37,187 bases of DNA, from contig BLXT01000290.1 of NCBI GenBank assembly GCA_019648995.1, positions 552,477 to 589,663 of the forward strand, in the 5' to 3' direction. Shown piece after piece: positions 23,797 through 35,691 of this stretch. A program made the translations under genes and the position numbers. The first letter of the stretch is position 1. The number at the start of each line of letters is the position of its first letter. The notes under the pieces were generated by a model, which saw only the letters and a list, made by a program, of their open reading frames with translations, was not told the DNA's origin and did no database searches. This DNA is from Plakobranchus ocellatus (Eukaryota; Mollusca; Gastropoda; Plakobranchidae).

Positions 23797-25454
23797 ATTC
23801 ATCATCATCAAGTGCCTTGCTTGTAAGCGTTGGCGATCATGTCCCTCNNNNNNNNNNNNNNNNNNNNNNNNNNNNNNNNNNNNNNNNNNNNNNNNNNNNN
23901 NNNNNNNNNNNNNNNNNNNNNNNNNNNNNNNNNNNNNNNNNNNNNNNNNNNNNNNNNNNNNNNNNNNNNNNNNNNNNNNNNNNNNNNNNNNNNNNNNNNN
24001 NNNNNNNNNNNNNNNNNNNNNNNNNNNNNNNNNNNNNNNNNNNNNNNNNNNNNNNNNNNNNNNNNNNNNNNNNNNNNNNNNNNNNNNNNNNNNNNNNNNN
24101 NNNNNNNNNNNNNNNNNNNNNNNNNNNNNNNNNNNNNNNNNNNNNNNNNNNNNNNNNNNNNNNNNNNNNNNNNNNNNNNNNNNNGCTCTTTTCCTCGTTT
24201 TGATAGAGATGTGTTTATTTGTCAGGATTGTTTTCATCTTTTGAAAGTTGATCTTTGCCTGAGCAATTATTCTTGCTGATATTTATCTGTTTGTTTTGCC
24301 ATCGTTTGAAATTATTGTTCCTAGATATTTGAACTTTTCTGTTTGTTTGAGTTTTACTTTATTGATAAATATATCACATTTTGGGGATTCTTGTTTGCGA
24401 CTGATTACCATCACTTCTGTCGTTTTACTGTTCAGTTCTAGCCCTTTCTTTCTGCTTTCTTCTTCAACGGTATTTAGAAGTTTTTGCAGGTCTTCTTTGT
24501 TTTCAGCTATTAGCACTGTGTCATCAGCATATCTTAAGTTGTTTATGTTCTGCCCACCCACCTTAATTCCTGGGTGATTCTCCAAATTTCGCATGATTAT
24601 CTCACTGTAGAGGGAGAAGAGATCTGGGGAGAGAACACAGCCTTGTCTAACGCCTCGTTTTATATCCTGAAATGTGCTGGTTTTGTTTTCGATTCTCATT
24701 GAGGCAGTTTGTTCCCAGTACATGGTTTTTATTATTCTTAAGTCTTTTCCATCAATGTTAAGTTGTTTCAATTCTGTTATTATCTCATCGTGGCGTACTC
24801 TGTCAAAAGCTTTGGTGTAATTAATGAAACACAGATATACATCTTTTTGTACTTCTAGGGCGCGTTCAGTTAAGGTTCGCAGAATATATATTGCATTTGA
24901 TGTTCCTTTAACTTCTACAAATCCGCACTGTTCTTCTGCTATTTCTGGTTTTATTTTGTTCCTTATTCTCAGCATTATGATCTTCAGCAGTATTTTGGTG
25001 ATGTGACCATGAGGATGATTGTTCTGTGTAATTCACATTCTGTTGCACCTGGCTTCTTTGGCAATGCAATGAATATAGACTTAGATAAATCTGTTGGAAT
25101 CTGCCCCGTGTCATAAATTTCGTTCAGAAGATGTGTGACTTTTCCAATTCCAAAATCTTCAAGGACCTCTATTAGTCCTACCGAAATGTTTTCTGAGCCT
25201 GTTGCTTTTCCATGTTTCATCTTCTTTATAGCTGTTTCTACTTCTTCCTTCATGATAGGGGGACCTGCAAAATTATTCTTCATGATGTTGTGATCTTTTC
25301 TGTCATCTTTAAAGAGTTCTCTTATGTATTCTGCCCACCTCTCTAAGATTTTTTCTTTATCAATTATGATATCACCATTCATTGCTTTTAAAAGTTTTAT
25401 ACACCCAGTTGATAAGAATGTTTCCAACTCATTAGTATTGATATTAATACACAT
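23797..25454 (-). mobile_element. 5'-truncated LINE (non-LTR retrotransposon) with reverse transcriptase
   Basis: The minus strand encodes a reverse transcriptase in the usual order: WAEYIRELF and MKHGKATGSENI near 25300-25190, IFIALPKKPGATECELH near 25050, TKAFDRVRHDE near 24800, GVRQGCVLSPDLFSLY near 24630, the catalytic YADD (LRYADDTVLIAE) near 24530, and FKYLGTIISNDG near 24300. The end of the frame, DMIANAYKQGT, stops at 23808, followed by a short TGATGATGATGA tail. The 5' part, including any endonuclease, is missing beyond about 25454. The frame shifts once near 24990 and has a stop after DGKTNR at about 24283, so the copy is inactive, though its conservation suggests moderate age. The assembly gap falls inside it. 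The clade (CR1/L2-like or RTE-like) could not be fixed by eye. Confidence 0.88.
23848..24184. other. Assembly gap (337 N)
   Basis: A run of N within the LINE. Open frames reported across it are artefacts. Confidence 1.
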
Positions 25455-26486
25455 TATCTAACTACATATTCCCATGGCAATTCGTTTTGAATGTACTCTA
25501 GAGATCTTGAAATAACTTTTTTGTGAATGATTTTTTTTCTCAAGTATTAATGAGTGTCATTTTTCAATAAAGAATTAAGCTGAATAAACAGATTAGCATG
25601 TGACAATGAAAATGCTGCTTTCATGATAAGTAGCTTTGAAAAACATGTTTGAAGCGAAGGCTCCAAAATTGTCTTTCATTTTCATTGAGGCTAATACCAA
25701 GGATAAACTTGGAGAAAGTGTTGAGTATTTCAAATCACTTAGCATTTCTCCCAATCATCTCTCTTTTAAACTTTCTTATAGTTAAAATAATATTCAAATC
25801 TCTTCAATTATGTGGACCATCTCACATTTAAAGTTTCTTTACACCTCATTGGTCACTATTTGTAAAAGTAGCTATCATTTCAGATTGCCACTGGCAAAAT
25901 CAAAATTAAAAATCAATGTGTTTCCTTTGGCGCACCATAGTAAAAGCAAGTATAATATTTATGCATTAAATTTTATTTAAGCCATCAAAGACTTTTTAAT
26001 TTTATGTTGATATTTCAATCATTAGATTCCTTAATTTTAAAAGTAGAAAAAAACATGTATAAATATTTATACGTTACATTTTATCAATGACTTTAAATAT
26101 AATTGATACATTACATTCTTGAAAATAATACATGTACTTGTTTCATAAATCTTAAAAACTGAAGACATTGTTTTTTCTTCACTATTCAAGCATTTCAGTT
26201 AAGGCATTGGGTGTAATTAGAATCCAGAAAAAAATCTCCCCTGTTATTTCATGTTTTCAATTTTTTTTTCAATCCATTGCATATCATGACATTTATTAAA
26301 CTTGAACTCATCTAAAAAAGATATTTTCATTCTGAAAATCAACCATGGAACGTAAGATTAAATAAAAAAACTTTACTATATTCAAAGCCACCGATTTCTT
26401 TGTATGCTATGCTAGTAGTTGAACTGGATCGACTTTTTTTGCTTTTAAAAAGCTCATTCACAATTCTGCCTCACAAATTGCAACTT

Positions 26487-26724
26487 AACAATCAAAGGGC
26501 TTAGATACACAATACAACTGCGGCAGAGTTAGTGAATTTTTTTTTTTTATGCATGTGAAAAAAAACACATTCTTTCTAGTAAATAATGTATAAAGTACAA
26601 AAAAAGTGTCATTAAGATGTCAGAAACACATGTGAAAAAACCTCCAACGAAACAATCATTGAACAGAGACGCACAATGTAATTGTGACAGAGTTTGTGAA
26701 TTCATGACTTTTTTATGCATGTGA
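26487..26724. repeat. Diverged direct repeat, two copies of about 73 bases
   Basis: 26487-26558 and 26651-26724 share AACAATCA, CACAAT, a G-C-AGAGTT-GTGAATT block, a T run and ATGCATGTGA in the same order. The spacer is about 92 bases. Confidence 0.65.
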
Positions 26725-28135
26725 TGGTATATGTTTTAGTTTCTTTTCCTTGTCATTGACATACCTTTCATTGGTGCTAAGAATAAGATCTATGCAAGAA
26801 TTTGGTTTATTTTATATTTGTCCTGATTCCTTTTTTTAAATTTACAATCATGCTATGGCTTGTTTGTTGATGCATATATATATTATAACTCATTAACTAA
26901 AAAGATGGTATCAGATGGCAGATATTGGTGGTCGGGTCGAACTGAAACCCATGTAATACCCAAAAATTGCTGCAAATTTCAGGATAGGTTTGCTTGCTAT
27001 TACTGTGCCATGAAAATCCCTACAATATGACAGAAATAATATTTGTTGTTAATGACACACACACAACACACACATGTACATACCATAATAAATGCATCTT
27101 TCAAGAATAAGATGTGTCTATTATTTGCTTAAAAACTTTTTTTTTTGTGAAGATGCAGTGATAATGTATTTTTGTATTACTATTTTTAATTTGAATGATT
27201 CATACCCAACCACTTTATCTTTGTGTTCCATAGTTACTGTCCATTTGACAGTCTTACAGTGAAAAACTTTTGGGGAAAAAGAACCCAACTCCTTTAACTA
27301 TCTTAAGACAAAGAAAAATAGTGATGCTGTCAGTGTCATACACACAAACATCCTTGAGACCAAGTCTAGGCAGTAAATCATCCGTGACATTTTACAAATG
27401 TCAGAAGTTAACAATATGTATATTTTCTAAATTCATCTTGGTCAAGTTTGTGTCGTTAGTAAAATTTGGATGGATATCTGTTGTACTATTTGCACATGGT
27501 ACAAAGTTTAGAAAACTATACGTGTATAAAAAAAAAATCCAAGCATTTTAAAAGAACTGTCTACTTTCAGCTTTTTTTCCTCAAATTGTATTTTTACTAA
27601 TTAGTAATAGTGGCTTCAAGATAAATTGTATATATTTATAATATCAAAATGTGCCTATTTTCAAACTGAAGAAATATATATATACAATACTAATATATAT
27701 AGTGCCTACTTTTATATTAAAATTACTTTTTAATTCGTATTGATATTAAATGTCATTGCTAGGGTTTCTAATTCTTGAAAAAAAAAAACCTTCCATGTTT
27801 GGCGAAAGCCATTGCTTTAGGTTTGTTTTGTAAACTACCTGGATATGTGACTAATGCGCTTAATATTCTACAGTGGCCAAAAAAAAAAAATGCAGGTGTC
27901 TGTAATAGATTAAAACTATAATACTGCATTTCTTTATTTTGCTATGACAGAACTGTTAATCAATATGATGTCAAGAAATATCAGATTTGAAGGTTTATAT
28001 AAATTTTCTGTTCATAAATGCATTTAATTCATTGATCACAGGTTGTCATATATTTAAAAAGCACAACAAATGTGTGCATCTTTGAACTGTGAGTCATAAG
28101 TGAGGAATATTGAAACAAAATGTGTACATGTATAA

Positions 28136-28147
28136 CCCCCCCCCCCC

Positions 28148-28178
<31 letters not shown>
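28136..28178. repeat. Homopolymer junction, 13 C followed by about 30 A
   Basis: A pure C run runs directly into a pure A run. The A run could be the tail of a retroposed sequence, but no recognisable body precedes it. Lengths here are prone to sequencing error. Confidence 0.85.
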
Positions 28179-28181
<3 letters not shown>

Positions 28182-30929
28182 CTATCATCAACTGAAACTA
28201 AAAAAATTTTGGAAAAAAAAATGAAAAAACTGCATGGTGCATTAATTAAAAAAAAAAATTATCTTATGGCTTTCTACTCCTAGGACTACAGAAGCCAATA
28301 CTGGTAGAATTGATCATGATTGACATTTTTAAAAACTGAAGGAGCCAATAAGCAAAATATTGATAATGTAGTGTTACCACAAACTTGGACGTTTTGGTGG
28401 CGACCAACTACATGTAATACAGTAAAAGAAACAAAATGTACAACTTTTGTGATTCTTAACGTTCTACACAGAGGGTTTTGAGGACTGGCAGGTTTTAATA
28501 TTTGTTAACATAGGGACACATTAATCTAAACATTTTTTTGTAGTTTTTCTACAAAAGCATCTGATTTTGTAGGGGCACTAAAAAATTTTTAAACCATGTT
28601 GCTCTACTTTGTATGATCAGTGCTGTGCTATTCCACTGCTTTGCTACTTTTTTTTTAATGTATATATGTAATTAAATTATTTGGCAATATTATTGCCAAT
28701 AACCTAAGCATCTTCAAGAACCTAAAACTTATTATTCCCAAAAGCGATGTTTTTACATGTTTTTTTAAATATATATTTTCCCCACTTGCAAAATGTTTAT
28801 TATAGGGGGTTTGTTACATTATTAGGAAGGAAGAAAGTGTAATGAATATTTCAATTTTGATACGTAAGCCTGTTACGTTTACTCACGAGTTGTATCAGAT
28901 AATTCATTTTCAAATCATTTATAAAGTTTATATACTTTCAATTTTACAGCTGGTTAGTATATTGTATTAGTAATTACCATATCATTGTCATGGATATGAA
29001 TGTATGAATTGTAGAAGTCTGTTAAAACCGTCCACCCAAAACAATGCTTGCCTTATATATATCTAGTAAAGTAAACTGTGATAAAAAGAAGAAATTGGCT
29101 CCATATGTTTTGCCATTGCTAGAGTGACTATAGTATATGTGATCTTTTGCCAGCTTTATATTTTAATGGCATAAATTTCAAAGTAGAACTTCCAGTTGCA
29201 ATATATTTTGTGCAAGACAAAAATAATTTAAATTTTGCTTGCAAACTGTCTGCAATGCCATGTTTTCAACAAATAAACTATGCCTGAAAAATTTGCTCCC
29301 AATAAAACTTCATGTGACACAAATACAATGTGCATTTCCCTGAGTTTGTTATAGTGCAGAAATCCCACTCCTTTCCTTCACTGTTATTGCTGTCATTTTT
29401 AATCTAAAAGGTTTTAGTGGATGATATACTAGGCCTAATGTTAGAATTCTTTCTATGAAATTGATTTGACATTTTCCCTCCCTAGAGTAAAAATCTGCCA
29501 AAAGTTTTTGTGTAGTCTGATCTCAAATGATGGCAAATTGTAGGTTTTTAAAGATTTTCATTTGTGAAGGCTGAGGAGGGATGAAAGATACAGGCAATAT
29601 TGGCCCTAGATAAGTCTCATACCATGCCCATGAATACAAACTGAAAGTGTTTATGTTTGATTCTTTGATCCTACTATGCGTGCCTACAATGGTTATTTGA
29701 AATACATTAATCATAACGTTATACAAAGGTTCTTCTTAAACACTTCAACACTACTGCTTAATCAGTCCTATACCTGGGAAATGGAATAAATTGCAAGTTT
29801 GGATGAAAAAAAAAATCCCAATCCAAGTGATAAGGCAAGTCAAATATGCCACAAAAAGAAATCACTTGACACACAAGTCGTTTTGATCACAACATTACAA
29901 ACATCCACAATTGAGATCAGTTAAACATTTAAACACATGAACTATTTAGTCACTCGGACAATTTAAATAAAAATTCAGAACAAAAGTATTTTTTTTTCAT
30001 ACTTCAAAATATCTTTTTTACTTCATGTTTCAAAAGCCTTTTTTTTTGTGTGTCATCACCTATCCTAATATATGTACAAAGTATTTAATAAAATTGAACA
30101 CATTTGTCAAATCAGCAGAATGAGAAAAAAAATAGATGTGTATAGCCCCAATACTGGCTGATAGCAGAGGTCTAAAAATGTGTAAAGAATAGCATGAAAG
30201 TATGATATTGATAGGCCTCATATTCATCAGATTTTTCAATTGAGAGAGTCAGGAACATAAAATAACTATTACTGGGTGTACTGTTACTGTTAGATTAGAT
30301 AAATTTTGTATGCACTTATCTTGACATATCTCTTGGACTTTCAATATACTAGGATAAAAAAACATTCAGTTCTGCTACTTCATGAGAAAACCAGGGCTAG
30401 GCTTTTGCTTAGGCATAACCATCATCCTCTTCCATTTAACTCTTGCCACTCTTGATGCTGAAAAAAAACCAACCCTACAATAGCTATGTGAGATGAAATT
30501 AAGTCTACCCATTATATCTCAAATACAGAAGCGAAGAGAGAGTACAATACATGTAAAAGGATATCTACCTGTCTATTGCTTTGTTCTTTGAAATAAAAAA
30601 AAAAAAGGTTAAGAGAAGATAAATAGTGGTTCAAAATGTTCTAGAAATATAACAGCAATATACATGTATATATGCAAAATCTACAGTATGGCGCACAAAG
30701 GTTTTGCAACTATGTGAAAAAGAAGCAATACTTTTATGATAACTATCATGATTATTATGACTTTTGGCTGAATCCAACTTTCAATATCATCATTCTAAGG
30801 AATCAAACAAGGATTAAACAAGAGTCCAAATTATAATGCATTTCAAAAATTTGAAAAAAAAAAAGGTTACAAATATTACAATTTTTGAAAATGTGTCACA
30901 CATGGTGAAGTAAAAAAAAAAAAACCCTT

Positions 30930-31250
30930 GGAGATAATTGCTAGGCCAAACCCAGAAGGGAGGTTCCAGGGATTCTGGAACCCCTCCCCTACAAAACTAT
31001 TATGTACCTATAAATGGAGCTTTTTCAAATGGTACTCAATTTTGTTATGCACTATTTTAGTTCCGGGAAAGGCCACATTTTTATTCTCAAATTTAAAAAA
31101 TTCGTCAGCTTCAGGGGGTCAATCTGTTCATAACATGGTAATCTCAGGCTTTCAGGCCCTCTATCAGGCCAGGGCACCAGTGGCTGGGCTGAAAGGTCTC
31201 AGAAGATCTCAGGGCTTGTTCGAATACGATGCAATTAGATCTGAATAATA
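30930..31250. other. GC-richer island with hairpin, probably repeat remnant
   Basis: GGAGGTTCCAG (30959-30969) faces CTGGAACC-C-CTCC (30975-30987) around a GGATT loop: 11 pairs with one bulge. The surrounding 300 bases are richer in G and C than the flanks and contain further short symmetric pieces (GGCCCTCTATCAGGCCAGGGC). No family was recognised. Confidence 0.4.
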
Positions 31251-32564
31251 GGATATAAATAGTTGTATCTTATACATAATATATGTATTACATGTAATGT
31301 ATAGAGATATGCACAAAAAGAAAACATAAAATACAATTTACTTACATCAACAAAGGACATTTTATATAGGTATCAATTCTCTCTAGCTTCGTTGTCTCTC
31401 CTAAAAATTAATCTAACAATAACATACCAGGTATCGCAAATTTTTCCTTAGCACTTTTTCATCTTGTAGGTGCATCATTCTTCTCATTCTCATTCTTTTT
31501 TACTAAAGTTATCTCAAATAAATAGATACTCACATGCCAATCTGAGGCATGAGAACTATTTTCGTGAGACTGCTCCATACACAGCCATTTATTCTGGAGA
31601 AAAAACAGCACTTTAGTTGAAGGCGCATCAATGTCATTAGATACCTCAAGGCCTACTGCTTAGTGATGCAAGATAATTGCTCTTAGTTGCTTTGCTCACT
31701 CAACACGACTATTTCATTGATTTCTACCTTCAATGGTGACTTTGTACACCAAATCATTTTATTCCTAGAAAAGTTTCATACCACATGTTTCATATCTAAC
31801 TGCTGCAAAAGTTCAATATATATGTGTACAGAGCAATGTAAATTGTGTCATGGTGGACAGAGCAGTTTTATATATGTACATGTATTTGCATTTTAAAAGA
31901 AGCCTGCTGCATAACTTTTCTAAATATAGTCTTAATTAATAAGTTTTACAATTATTCAAATGAACTAATTTAAATGGTGTTGCCAGAAAGTTTATAAGTT
32001 AGTGATTTTTCTGTCACAAAATCAAAGCTTTGCTTACTTACAGTTAGTTTTTGGCACCAGCTAAATCAACAAGAGGCTTCCTTTCTTTCATTTTATGTAG
32101 GATTAATGTAATAGTCTTATTTATAATAATTTTTTTTTCTATTCCTGGAATCTTAAGACATAGCTAAGTACCTGTATCTCTTAACCTACTTTGTGAGTAC
32201 ACTTAACACATTACAATTAAAAAATTTGAAGGAAAAAATCTAATTAGGATGAAGTGTAATGAAATGCAATGTGGGCCTACCAGGAAAAATACTTCACTAG
32301 CAATCCCACATAATATATGTATTACATGTAATGTAAGATATATTTAATGCCAGTTTGGGTAACCTTTTGTTCCCCTTATAGTTCACTTAGTAGTACTTTC
32401 CCGACAGGGCGACCAAGAGTTGGTCTCCCAACAGATTTCCACTCCTTATCCTTTATGCCTACTATTTCCGACGAAAAGAATGCGCAAACTGCTACTAAAG
32501 GCAAGTAGGCCCACAGCTCCTGAATTTTGTTTCTTTTAAGGCTTTGTCTCTCAATGTATTCGGT
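31251..32564. other. Intergenic stretch with a duplicated 28-mer
   Basis: An identical 28-base sequence occurs at 31274-31301 and 32308-32335. It contains the palindrome ATTACATGTAAT. No supported exon. A GC-richer patch at 32395-32520 gives a short minus-strand open stretch that I do not call. Confidence 0.45.
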
Positions 32565-32812
32565 AGAGTGTGACAGCTGTCAATTTTATTGCATTTATTG
32601 ACTATTATATTGTAATTGAGAGAAAATAGAGTGTGACAGCTGTCAATTTTATTGGGTTTATTGACTATTGTAACAAATGTAATTGAGAGATACTAGAGTG
32701 TGATAGCTGTCAATTTTATTAGGTTTATTGACTATTACTGTAATTGAGAGATACTTATTACTAGAGTGTGATGGCTGTCAACTTTATTGGGTTTATTGTA
32801 ACTGAGAGATAA
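32565..32812. repeat. Tandem repeat, four units of 63-68 bases, each with a TGACAGCTGTCA-type palindrome
   Basis: Units start with AGAGTGTGA at 32565, 32628, 32695 and 32763 and continue with (C/T)(A/G)GCTGTCAA(T/C)TTTATT, a GTTTATTG segment and AATTGAGAGA. The 12-base palindrome TGACAGCTGTCA is perfect in units 1 and 2 and altered to TGATAGCTGTCA and TGATGGCTGTCA in units 3 and 4. Confidence 0.9.
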
Positions 32813-34774
32813 AATAATGTGACAGGTGACAGGCTTAGTTCTTCTTAGATTAGTTATAGATCTAGTTGAACACTGCCTGTGATAATGCGTTCTTCAAATT
32901 ACTAATGAACAGAAACCACTCCAAGTCTTGCTGAAAATTGAACGAAAAGTTCATTAATTTGAATCAAGAATGATTTCTGAATAGCAATTTAATTTCCAAT
33001 AATTATTTCATTCTTCAAGCTAACATCAGCACTTCATCTCTGCAAGCTCCCGAACAACAATCTCACAACCATTCTTATTTACCCACTGCCCATAGCTTCT
33101 CTAGGAAATATATTCTTTGAGAAGCATGAATTGGAACTTGAAATTTTAATTTTATCTTGGTTTCAAAGGATTCTTTACAATGGCTATTAAAAAAACATCT
33201 TGTGAAAAGGACTAAAATGCTTATTTAAAAAAAAACCCTTTTGTACAAATAAATACAAGGTTCACAATGAAGCCTTTTCATGACCTCTTCATAACACATC
33301 CATACCAAAGATCTCTTTATAAGGGTAAAAAGACTGAGTTAAATGGTTGAGGGACAACTCATAATTGCATGCCTGACGGTCAATAAAGAGATCAAACTCT
33401 TAGTCTTACTTTATAAAGTATAACGTGGTATTAAATCATATCTCTATCAACAAAAAAAATAAATTTGTTCTATATCCTTGGTCTTCTTAAGGTAGTACTT
33501 CAAACTGATCCCCTTTAAGTTTAAAATATGTATTGTGTGTGATGAGAGCATGATTTTTTTTTCTGAAACTGCATTGATGAAAACACATTGCAAGGAGTGA
33601 TTAGACTTAAGTTGTTCACTGATGATAAATATCTTGAAAGGCCCTTTTCTCACCATAAGGAGGCCAGCTAAAGAATACTCCCTTCTTACCTAGGTTTCTC
33701 CAGCATTGGACAGTTTGCTTACTAAGGCAGCCAAGTAAAGAAAAAAAATGTGAACAGTTTGTTTGTGTGTGTATGTGTGGTGTATATGTGTATATAAAAC
33801 GACTTTCTTCATACAAGAATTTTTCTTGACATTAATGTTATGGAGTAACTTAACAATATGGAAAAGGGGTGATGGCCCTGCTTGAATAAAGCTACAGAGG
33901 CATTACGGTAGTAGTCGTATTAAAATTAAAAGTCACAGAATATATATAAGAAAAATCATATTGAAGGATCAGTTTTCCTTCAAATGATTGCCTATCTCTC
34001 AAACATTTCCTTAACCCTGTAATATAAAATGGATCAATTTTTTCTCATCCAAGAAGACTTACTGTTGATTGAGATACCAAGTTCTTAACTTAATAGCATT
34101 ATGTGATGTTAACATCAGCCCAACTGTTTTGATACTAACTTGTAAGTATCATTTCTATTTCTACTTTAAAAACATCAACATTAAAAGCAAATAGATAGAG
34201 GGTAAAACTCATGATAGATGAGGGCAAAACTATTGTTTAAGCCAGAGTAGGTCATGCTTCACTGCACACAGTCTAGGCCAGATCAAAGTCATCAGTTACA
34301 TTCTAAGCAGAAAACTAAAAAAATTGACTTTGAACAGCTGTGCAACTAAAGCTATCTCACAGAAGGAGATACTGATGTGCCAATATAAGGCACGACAGCT
34401 CATACAGTACCAATAACTCAAAATAAAAAAAATTTCACCTACATCCATACATGAGATGGCTGATGTCTTGAAAGTATGTTCATGAGACTTCCTGTACACT
34501 TTCATTTATATGTTTGTATTATTATGCGCAGAAAAAAAAACCCAATTAAACTCAACATTACACTAACAGTTCCTTTTCATGTCAACATGTACATCTAGAG
34601 TGCACTGTAAAACATTCAATATTTATGAATCTTTAGCATAAGTGTAAGGGTCTAAGAAAATCTTTCACATGGTAAAAGGATGTCAAATTGAAAAAACAGC
34701 CATCTTAGATTGAAAAATCAAATGAAAATTAGGCCTTGACAAAAAAGTATTTTTTATTGATTTGTGCATATTGA
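32813..34774. other. Intergenic stretch
   Basis: No coding exon, RNA gene or repeat family could be supported. A short GT/TA-rich stretch lies at about 33760-33798. Confidence 0.4.
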
Positions 34775-35220
34775 GGACAGTCCACAAATGACGTTAGCCA
34801 AAATTTGGCAAAAAATCACGCCACTTCCCTTCCAACTGATGTTCGGCTCAAGAGAATTTGTACTTTTTTGGTTACAATTTCGGTAAAGTCCTTAAAAGAT
34901 TATTCAACTGCAAAGGAACTGTGATTCGATCTAGCATTTGTGGTTGTTGAGAAGTTTTTTTATATATTGAGCTATTAGTTTTTCCTTTGTGTTTTTTTCT
35001 CTTTGGCCCCTTGAATGATCAAACCTCCAAATTCAACAAGTCCTTGACACACTGAAGAATGCTTGTGACCAAACTTGATTAAAATAGGCAAAGTAGCTTT
35101 TGAGAGGTTGGAAATTAGAAAAGTTTGACTACAAATGACATATTAAGTTAAAACATGGCTGACATCAGCTTTGAAGGCAGCCCTCCCTCCCCCTGTGCTA
35201 ACGCCATTTGTGAACGGTCC
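34775..35220. mobile_element. MITE-like element with 24-bp terminal inverted repeats
   Basis: The left end 34775-34798 and the reverse complement of 35197-35220 match at 21 of 24 positions; the shared core is CACAAATG followed by CGTTAGC. The element is about 446 bases with no transposase. Ends starting GGAC-GT-CACAAATG are, as I recall, common in invertebrate MITEs. No clear target duplication was seen. Confidence 0.65.
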
Positions 35221-35691
35221 CTTGGCAATAACATCTTAAAAACCAGCCAACCAAACAAAACAGAAAAAAACTTTGACAATATTAAAAAAAATTCTCAAGA
35301 GATAAGGATCACAAAAAAGCTAATGTTTTTTTCAATTTATTTAACAACTTTTTTTTACTGCCTTATTATCAAGGTACCCCCAGTGTTTGCTATTATTTGA
35401 AAGGTCTCTTTTTTAGCTTATTGGAATATATGAACCTCTTCCTAAGAGTTGCACATATAAGGTACAACCTTGATTTCATGTAATACATTGTTATAAAGAA
35501 GAAAAAGAAATTACATGATAGGTGACAGAATCATAATAGAGGAAAAATTTGTGCAGTCAAAAAAAATTTCAAGATGAAACCAACAAAACTCAAAAAGCTG
35601 GATTAATGTTTTGCCTGAAAAGAGAGGCTGTTTTTTTTTGCCTTGTTTTTCTTTGATTAAATTGACACCAAAACATCCCCAGCCGGGATTC
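35221..35691. other. 3' flank of WDR74
   Basis: AT-rich with several homopolymers. The nearest minus-strand AATAAA (TTTATT at 35337-35342) is about 350 bases past the WDR74 stop. Nothing else recognised. Confidence 0.4.

Larger units (their letters stand above)
25455..30900. other. Gene-poor intergenic region between convergent genes
   Basis: AT-rich sequence without supported exons. Apart from the direct repeat near 26.5-26.7 kb and the C/A homopolymer at 28.14 kb, listed separately, I see only short A/T runs, a TA-rich stretch near 27670-27705 and a CA patch near 27057-27075. A long non-coding RNA or unrecognised small exons cannot be excluded. Confidence 0.4.

Noticed and set aside
23718-24279. 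Several long open frames on both strands
   Set aside because: They cross the run of N; the real content is the end of the LINE.
32379-32650. Minus-strand open stretch of about 60-90 codons without ATG (contains SVGRPTLGRPVG)
   Set aside because: No recognised family and no splice evidence; it overlaps the tandem repeat. It could be transposon debris but is not supportable.
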